Source: Cyclostephanos tholiformis (taxonomy: Eukaryota; Bacillariophyta; Thalassiosirophyceae; Thalassiosirales; Thalassiosiraceae). From it: a stretch of 12,360 nucleotides of DNA. The notes under the pieces are model-generated. The model ran no database searches. It saw only the letters and a list, made by a program, of their open reading frames with translations, and was not told the DNA's origin. Each line of letters starts with the position of its first letter. The stretch's first letter is position 1. The stretch spans positions 1-12,360 of the forward strand of contig JALLPB010000896.1 in assembly GCA_036939975.1 (NCBI GenBank). Reading direction: 5' to 3'. Below, in pieces: positions 6,782-12,360 of the stretch. Position numbers and translations under genes: made by a program.

Positions 6782-7408
6782 CGTGCGCAGGGAGCAGTGG
6801 AGGAGGTAGGAGAGAATAATATGGAGATCCAACAGCTCGTTTCAGCAGTTTGTGGTGTTGGTTATGTTCTGTTGTTGGTCTCAACCATAGGTTATATGTT
6901 GTTGTGTGTGCTCTTCTTTTCTCTGTGTTGGTGGGCTTTTTTCGGCCTCAACCTCCCTAGGTACGCTCTATTACCTATATTATTTTATTGAAGATAGAGA
7001 GTAGATATTGACCTCGAACTTCAGATGTTTGGCGTTCCCCTGTAACGGTCAGACTTCGGTGCATAAGAAGTATGGTCAGCATCACCCATCAGAGCTCAGA
7101 TTGATGTGGACATTAATGATATGATAGTTTTACCGGAGAGATGGAATGAAGGAGGGAAAATTCCGGGGATATGATTCTCATGGTCGGAACAATGTTCACA
7201 GAGTAAGAAATTCTGAAGGACCTACTCAGCTGTACCGAGAGCAACAAAGAAAAAAAATGAAACAAGATTGACCAAAATATTATTAAAATCATGCATTCAC
7301 ATTTTATTTGGTTGCAGTTAACTCTTCCCATTAAAGGAGCTAGACATTTCGCGATGACCTAAAACATTCATCCATGTCTAAATAGAGAAATTGCCCCTGC
7401 TCTTCGAT
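6782..7408. other. BolA promoter and 3' flank of the DUF6824 gene
   Basis: 627 nt are without a firm gene. Upstream of BolA lies a GT/TTG-rich tract (6848-6930) and an inverted repeat TAGGTA (6958-6963) / TACCTA (6972-6977) with an 8-nt loop. A plus-strand frame from ATG 6822 to TGA 6991 would give a 56-residue, very hydrophobic peptide (GYVLLLVSTIGYMLLCVLFF). Its T-rich codons differ from the firm genes and derive from the TTG-rich tract, so I do not call it a gene. The stretch 7000-7408 is AT-rich and likely contains the 3' UTR of the DUF6824 gene. Confidence 0.5.
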
Positions 7409-10400
7409 CTACACATTGAGATGGCCTTGGCGTTGAAATGCATTTTGAGGTATTCTCTGTGGTTGGTTAACCACCTGACTCCTTGGAGGAGAAAAGGCGG
7501 CAGCATCAGATGAACAGGATGCTGTTTCCTTGCTGCCGTCGTCAGCTTCGCGCGAGGACCTTGGAGATGAGGGGAACGAACCTCCCCAGGGACCAGCATG
7601 TCCTGGATAAGATGCAGGGTAAGCGTAATCCTTTCGGACGGAATATTGTGGTACGTGGTGGTGCATTGTTGATGGAGGATAAGAGTTATCTGGTGGTAGG
7701 TTGCTCGCTGGTGGCCTGTGCTCATAAGTAGCAGCGACAGCCGAAGTTGGAGGATAACCGGCGCTATAACGACAATCGGTGTATTGCTGAGGATATGGAG
7801 GATAGTACCCTCCGACGGCAGCAGCAGGTGGTGGCCGAGAGTATCGAGATGCCTGACTGAAGCCGGGGGCATGCACCGGCTGCGGCCTCACGGCGGCAAT
7901 CCTATCCTTCACGATTGCCCCTCCCTCCATATTAAAAATCGTCCTCTTGGAGGGATTCTTGTTCTCTGACAGCGATGGTGAGGTGGTGTGGTGCTTCCTC
8001 CTCTTGCTTGTATTTTCCATAGTAGTCCCCATCAACGTATTCGCGGCAGTCTTCGTGGCTCGCACATCTAACCCTTCCCTGAGCGCCTGACTCGTCTTTG
8101 CCTCTGCCTTCTCATCTCCCACCTCGTACAATCTGCCGTCCACGTCGTCCCTTCTCAAGAATCTGCCACCGCGATGCCTGACTATGAGCACAACGGATCG
8201 CGCCATCTTCGGCTTCTCGCGTCGCTTAGCCATAAGGTATGTGGGCTGGAAGTCGCGCACGAGCGCCCTGAATCGCCGATTGCCCATCTGCGAGTTTGTG
8301 CCCCCGCCTCGACCGCACAGGACGTCGTTCTCGGCCATGAGTGTGGCATTCTCTAGGGCAGGCACATCGGAAGGTTCGGTAATCGGGCCCATGGGGGGAT
8401 CAGCTATGTCGAAGTCGACTTCGGAAGCCGATTTGGGCGGCTCGACGGGGGATCCGCCAGCCGCGGCGCGTAGCGCAACCGCGGACGCCATAGCCGCTCG
8501 CTTCGCTGCAGGGATGTCCTCGTCGTCGCCGGACCCGAGGTTCTTCAGTTCCTCCTCGGAGAAAGGACTCGTCACAACGCCCGCCCTCCCCTTGACGATA
8601 ACTCCGGTCATGGAACAAGCGGTGGCGGCTCTTCTTTCCGCTTGATTAGGGATGTCATCGCCGTCGTCAGTGCCGCCATCCCCGGCCTCCTCACCTCCGT
8701 CAGTCTCCCTCTTGACAGTCTCGGCAGCAGCGGCGGCATTCATCTTCTTGCGCTCTCTCATCGCGGCCGCCGCCGCGGCCGCCATGGCGGCCGCGGCGGC
8801 GGCCTTCTCGGAGGGATTCCGTCTCCTCCTTCGCCTCGGGGTGTGCGGGGTGGTCTCAGTCGGATTTGTCATTGGCGCATCCTCGACCTTGCATGAAGGA
8901 TACGCTGCACTGACCCCACGAGAGGTAGGAGGGATGACGGCTACCGCATCAACCTCGGTGATGCAGTGTTTGGTGCCGACGTTGGCCACGAAAGAGGACT
9001 TTCCTCTCTTGACGTTTTGGAACTGTGGACGTATCGCAACGTTTTCAGCGTCGAGGCTATGTCCCACCAGCGACGGAACTTGTTCACCATTGTCGTCATT
9101 TGAGAGAGGGACGTCAGTGAGAGGATGGCGGTAACGATGGGAAGAAGGGGGGGGAGGGAGGGGGCGCTGAGAATAGGCGGGATGGTGGGGCGGGTATTGT
9201 CGACGATGCTGCTGGTACTGCGAAGGATACGACGACGGGGGGTATTGGGCGTAACCCCCGGTCGCGGACGTGTAGGTCGATCGCGGCGGCGGACCCGGGT
9301 AGGCCGCCAAGCTCAGTCGTCCCTGAGGGTAATAGGATGCCGGATATCCGGGATTGACCACGTGAGATGAGCCTATCGATTGCGACGGCGGCGGTGGACC
9401 TCCATTTCGTCCGCTGTAGTAGTCCCACCTGAAGTCGGATAATCGATGATGAGAGAGGGTAGAGAGAGGAGAAAACAATGCAAAACAGTGGGCAATGATG
9501 GCGATGAGAAATGAAGAAGAGAGAGAAAAAGTAACAGCTACGGTCAATCAAAACATGATGGCAAGATACTTACACTGGGTAATAGGAATTCGGGTATGGA
9601 TACGGATAAGTGGTCGCCTCGCCACCCCCGCCCAAGCCCGCGGCCGGCGGTCCCGGGGGAGGCACCATCGGCTGCCTCGTCGGACGGGGCGGTTCCCACT
9701 CGTTGCTGCTAGCCCCCAGCGCGACGCCCACTTCCCCATCCCCCCCGGCGCTGTCGGCGCTGCGACTTTGACTGACTACGCCCTTCCAAGGCGGCATCAT
9801 CGCGCCACCGTAATCCCACTCGTCCTTCCCCCCCCCCACCACCTGTATCCGTCCCCGTCCCCCCGAGGCAGAAGAGGGACCACGGCCATCACCGTAATAG
9901 TAGTCCCTCCTCTCGAGGCCGACGACGGTTCCGTTGGGGGAGTCCTCGCACGAGTCGTTCGACCTCGAAGACGCGTCAACGAGTCGAGGCCGTCCCGCGC
10001 TCGGGGATATGCCCCCACCGACGAACAGCGGACGGGGGAGGTAATCCTCGACGGGTATCGCGGATGTCGCATCGCTGTGCGAACGGGATAAGGCCGTTTC
10101 GTCGACGCAGGAATCCGGGGGAAGGTTGTCGACATCGGTCGCAACCGCGGGCGCGGGCGCGTCTAGGCGTCCTCCACCTCCTCCTCCTTCACCTTCACTT
10201 CGCCTCCGAGAGCCGGCATTCTGGGGAGGTAACCACTCCGCCGGCGCCACCTCCTCCTCCTCCTCCTCCTCCTCCTCCTCCAGTTCCTCCTCCTCCAGTT
10301 CCTCCTCCTCCAGTTCCTCCTCCTCCAATTCCTCCTCCTCCAATTCCTCCAGCTCCTCCATCTCAACCACGGGCGACGACCTCCTGGGAGGGCGGGACAT

Positions 10401-11135
10401 CCTTGACGTGGACGAGGGGGGCGGGGAGGACGACTCGGACGATGCCGAGTCATCCCCCATCGACGTAGCCTTGATGGGACTCGAGGGGGGATAAACGAAC
10501 GATGGCGTAGTCGTTGTCGTGGACGTTGTTGTCTTCCGGATCGTCTGGGCGGGGGTGATGACGTTGGCGTTGCCCCCCGGCATCCGTTCCTTGCCGCTCC
10601 CGTCGTCGTCCGACGAATGCCCACGATGCCGATGATCCGTCGCGGCGTCCACCCCGTCGCCGTCGGAGGTCCCCACATGACGCACGTCGATGGATCCCCA
10701 GCTCGGTGCCGCGCTCAGATGGGGCGGCCGCTGAGGGCCGTCCGTCGAGGCCTCGGCGAGAGCGAATGCGGAGGCCGCGAAGGGGGGACCTCTATCCCTG
10801 GATGGGCGCGTCCTCTCCATCCCCTCCTTGGGCATCGAGGAGGAATCAGCGGCGGCGACACCGACGTCAACTCGGCGGTTAGGAGTGCTGGGCTGCTCGG
10901 GACTCTTGGGGATATGATGCGGGCCGTCTCCGTCATCGATTTCACCATCGTTATCGTCGTCGGAATGGCGCAGCATCATGTACCGCCTGTCATCGTCGTC
11001 ATCATCGTCGTCCTCGTCTTCGTCGGGCGGCGGATCTGGCGACTGACGCGGGGGGGCGACCTCAACGTCTGCGGGCGGAGGGTGGGGGTGAGGATCATCG
11101 ACGGGCGATGCCCTCGTCGTCGTCCTCGGCGTCAT
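7409..11135 (-). CDS. Large low-complexity protein with one DUF6824 domain, two exons
   Basis: Model on the minus strand: exon 1 11135..9574, intron 9573..9429 (145 nt, GTAAGTATC...TTCAG), exon 2 9428..7409; 1193 aa. An in-frame stop lies 24 nt upstream of the ATG. The only clear domain is DUF6824 at about residues 887-976 (8332-8063): ENDVLCGRGGGTNSQMGNRRF, then QPTYL, a basic KRREKPKMARSVV segment, GGRFLRRDD, and ending TSQALREGLDV. This family is abundant in diatoms and often found with nuclear or regulatory regions; its biochemical role is unsettled. The rest is disordered. It has an Asp run (39-49), a (LEEEE)n acidic block (about 258-295), Tyr/Pro-rich regions on both sides of the splice junction (about 508-610) and after the domain, a basic PRRRRRRNP nuclear-signal candidate (about 718-726), and poly-Ala runs. 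Matching Tyr/Pro composition across the junction supports joining the exons. A nuclear regulator that forms condensates is possible but inferred. The 5' exon is less certain than the domain exon. Confidence 0.72.
10251..10364. repeat. 15-bp coding minisatellite plus (CTC)n run
   Basis: Five 15-bp units start at 10281, 10296, 10311, 10326 and 10341 (CAGTT or CAATT followed by CCTCCTCCTC), next to a (CTC)n run at 10250-10280. On the minus strand each encodes L-E-E-E-E. The first three units use CTG and the last two TTG for Leu, so the variants are synonymous. The length is a multiple of three and can change without a frameshift. Confidence 0.9.
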
Positions 11136-11514
11136 GTTTACTCCCCACTTGGTATCTTATAAATATTATATTATGTCAGACCCGATCTTGTATGGCTCGG
11201 ATGATCCAGACTCTTGTGTATCAAAATTGTGACTCAAGACTTGTTCAATGGGGGACCCTCCCAAGAAGATTCAAAATACCACCCACCTCATTGACCATAG
11301 ATGCTTGGAGCTCGATATTATGTCCGATCTTGGCGGCAAAAAAATCGAAATATTATTTTGCCTGAGCGAGAGGCCACGGCGGTCAAGGGGCACGCGGGGT
11401 GTTGGGGCAATTGTTGAAGTGCTCCATGATCATGGCATCTCATCAAAACTCGTAGTTTAGTAGTAGTAGCAGAGGGGATGGAAGAAGGCTGGAATATTCT
11501 TTTTTTTGTGATTT

Positions 11515-11628
11515 TTTCCCGCCCACAATCCGTAGGACGATTTGCTTCGGAATCAGTACGATTTGAACAGGACAAAAATTGTGCGCGGGAAAAATAAATT
11601 GGCTCTTTTCCGCCATAATATTTGGCGC
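11515..11628. promoter_or_regulatory. Cluster of three E2F-like sites
   Basis: TTTCCCGC (11515-11522), GCGGGAAA (11585-11592, minus strand) and TTTGGCGC (11621-11628) each match the E2F consensus TTTSSCGC or its plant form WTTSSCSS. A weaker CTCCCGCC is at 11643-11650. They lie 380-495 nt upstream of the DUF6824 start codon. Cell-cycle control is inferred from the motif only; the sites might also serve an unseen gene to the right. Confidence 0.42.
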
Positions 11629-11797
11629 TCGTTGACTCGCCTCTCCCGCCATTTCTTGTACGACGCCTAACTAAGCAGACTGCTGAGACAAAACAGGTAA
11701 TAAATCTGTTGGTTTGCTTCTCTCAGAGAGTTGGGTATCAGAATACTGCTCTGTGTACTGCTCAGAGGGTTGGTAGGATATGATGTAGGTTGAGGGC

Positions 11798-11916
11798 AGT
11801 TTTTATTTTGTTTGTCCATAGACTCGTTAATTGCTTAGCAGCTATTTCTGTTTTGGCCGGAGAAAAACTCCTACTTTTTAATAGGTAAGTGTGAGATTTC
11901 TACGTAAGAATAATAC
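11798..11916 (+). repeat. Segment colinear with the BASS upstream region
   Basis: AGTTTTTATTTTGTTT (11798-11813), AAAACTCCTAC (11864-11874) and ATAGGTAAGT (11881-11890) match 932-947 (15 of 16), 958-972 (with a 4-nt insertion) and 1030-1039 (10 of 10), in the same order. The block TTTCTACGTAAGAATAATAC (11897-11916) matches 12307-12326 at 18 of 20 positions. It could be a decayed mobile-element copy or a conserved promoter arrangement. Confidence 0.4.
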
Positions 11917-12170
11917 AATCAGTTCTACCTAAAAAAACTTGGTGCACCAAAATCTACTGTACAACACAACTCACCAATGGAGAATTTTTAACAAGCGCAA
12001 AAAATGTGCGGCAAAAAGCACCTTGTAAGTCATCGATGCAAATGCTTCACAAAAATAGGAACATTCCTCGTGAATGCTGGGGTTCTTGCACGTTCAACAT
12101 GCTATCTATTTCTTTGAGCGGATGAAAATTTGTTAAGAAACTATGTTACTATGTAGCTACTGTACAGTGT

Positions 12171-12256
12171 GGGCGGTGGTGACCGCCCTTAGCTGTTAAG
12201 ATGTTAAGTATGCAGTATGCAGCCTGGTGGCGCTGGCCAAGGTGGCTTTAACAGCT
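12171..12256. repeat. Two adjacent inverted repeats
   Basis: GGGCGGT (12171-12177) and ACCGCCC (12182-12188) form a 7-bp hairpin with a 4-nt loop. Directly after it, AGCTGTTAA (12191-12199) pairs with TTAACAGCT (12248-12256) across 48 nt. Smaller dyads follow: GGGATA/TATCCC (12280-12297) and CGTAG/CTACG (12300-12314). No transcript signal is visible. Confidence 0.5.
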
Positions 12257-12309
12257 TAACCCCTATTTGCCTTCTGGCGGGGATAAAAAACTATCCCTCC
12301 GTAGGTTTT

Positions 12310-12349
12310 CTACGTAGGAATAGTACGTTTTTTCTCGTTTCGGCAGCAC
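12310..12349 (+). promoter_or_regulatory. CTACGTA...AATAGTACGT...GGCAGCAC motif array, copy 2
   Basis: CTACGTA (12310-12316), AATAGTACGT (12319-12328) and GGCAGCAC (12342-12349) repeat the array seen at 4907-4955 in the same order and orientation. If the array is a promoter element, a plus-strand gene may start just beyond the window. Confidence 0.38.
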
Positions 12350-12360
12350 AACCACAACCC

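Larger units (their letters stand above)
11136..12360. other. Long noncoding region, upstream of the DUF6824 gene and right edge
   Basis: 1225 nt hold no coding frame I can defend. The part near 11136-11700 is the presumed DUF6824 promoter: TATAAATA at 11159-11166, very close to the ATG, and E2F-like sites at 11515-11628. From about 11700 the sequence is AT-rich, with motifs matching other intergenic segments (11798-11916, 12310-12349) and a cluster of inverted repeats (12171-12314). A gene starting beyond the right edge on the plus strand is possible. Confidence 0.6.

Noticed and set aside
6822..6991. 56-residue hydrophobic plus-strand peptide upstream of BolA
   Set aside because: Hydrophobicity follows from a TTG/GTT-rich tract. 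Codon use is unlike the firm genes, and there is no conserved motif.
9495..10091. Plus-strand open frame of 198 codons antisense to the DUF6824 gene
   Set aside because: Arg/Pro-rich shadow of GC-rich coding DNA. It also spans the intron of the minus-strand gene.
10064..10494. Plus-strand poly-Pro and poly-Ser frames over the minisatellite
   Set aside because: They are translations of the CTC-rich repeat in other frames. The minus-strand acidic reading continues on both sides with consistent composition.
12171..12188. GC hairpin as a bacterial rho-independent terminator
   Set aside because: No T-run follows, and the surrounding genes are eukaryotic and spliced.
1..12360. Transposon, CRISPR, tRNA or rRNA content
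   Set aside because: No transposase or reverse transcriptase motifs, no regularly spaced direct repeats of CRISPR type, and no recognisable tRNA or rRNA sequence were seen on either strand.

Overview
The window looks like nuclear DNA of a diatom, probably a centric one. Protein genes are interrupted by short GT-AG introns (128-202 nt). Two N-termini carry the diatom-type bipartite plastid leader, with Phe directly after a signal-peptide site (YG|FAP and TA|FAP). A DUF6824 domain, a family I know mainly from diatoms, and a diatom-style PLAC8 protein are present. The exons are GC-rich, while introns and intergenic DNA are AT-rich with microsatellites. I see no operons, bacterial start signals, RNA genes, CRISPR or autonomous transposon genes.

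Layout from left to right. (1) Positions 2-463 hold the probable 3' end of an unrecognised gene running off the left edge behind a (GAC)n repeat. (2) 464-1182 is noncoding and becomes the promoter of the next gene; it contains inverted repeats, a pair of CO2/cAMP-response-like TGACG boxes and a CCAAT box. (3) 1183-3125 (+) is a five-exon gene for a plastid-targeted bile acid:sodium symporter family (BASS) transporter of 407 aa. (4) 3687-4811 (-) is a single-exon PLAC8-family Cys-rich protein of 374 aa, convergent with the BASS gene. (5) 4812-5231 is a divergent promoter with a hairpin and a run of 34 C. (6) 5232-6055 (+) is a two-exon gene for a Tat-targeted thylakoid-lumen helical protein of 231 aa, possibly Psb31/PsbQ-like. 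(7) 6338-6781 (-) is a two-exon BolA2-like gene of 92 aa. (8) 7409-11135 (-) is a two-exon gene for a large, mostly disordered DUF6824 protein of 1193 aa. (9) 11136-12360 is noncoding; it holds E2F-like sites, diverged copies of sequences seen upstream of other genes, and a cluster of inverted repeats.

The genes are not an operon-like pathway. Two products are plastid proteins (an envelope transporter candidate and a lumenal protein), one is a cytosolic or nuclear iron-sulfur trafficking factor, one is a membrane-associated Cys-rich protein, and one is a putative nuclear regulator. The observations most worth following up are the TGACGC/TGACGT pair upstream of the plastid transporter, a set of ordered motifs shared between distant noncoding segments (CTACGTA, AATAGTACGT, GGCAGCAC), and the architecture of the DUF6824 protein. 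I found no clearly new multi-gene system. All exon models are my own reading of splice sites and have not been checked against transcripts or databases.
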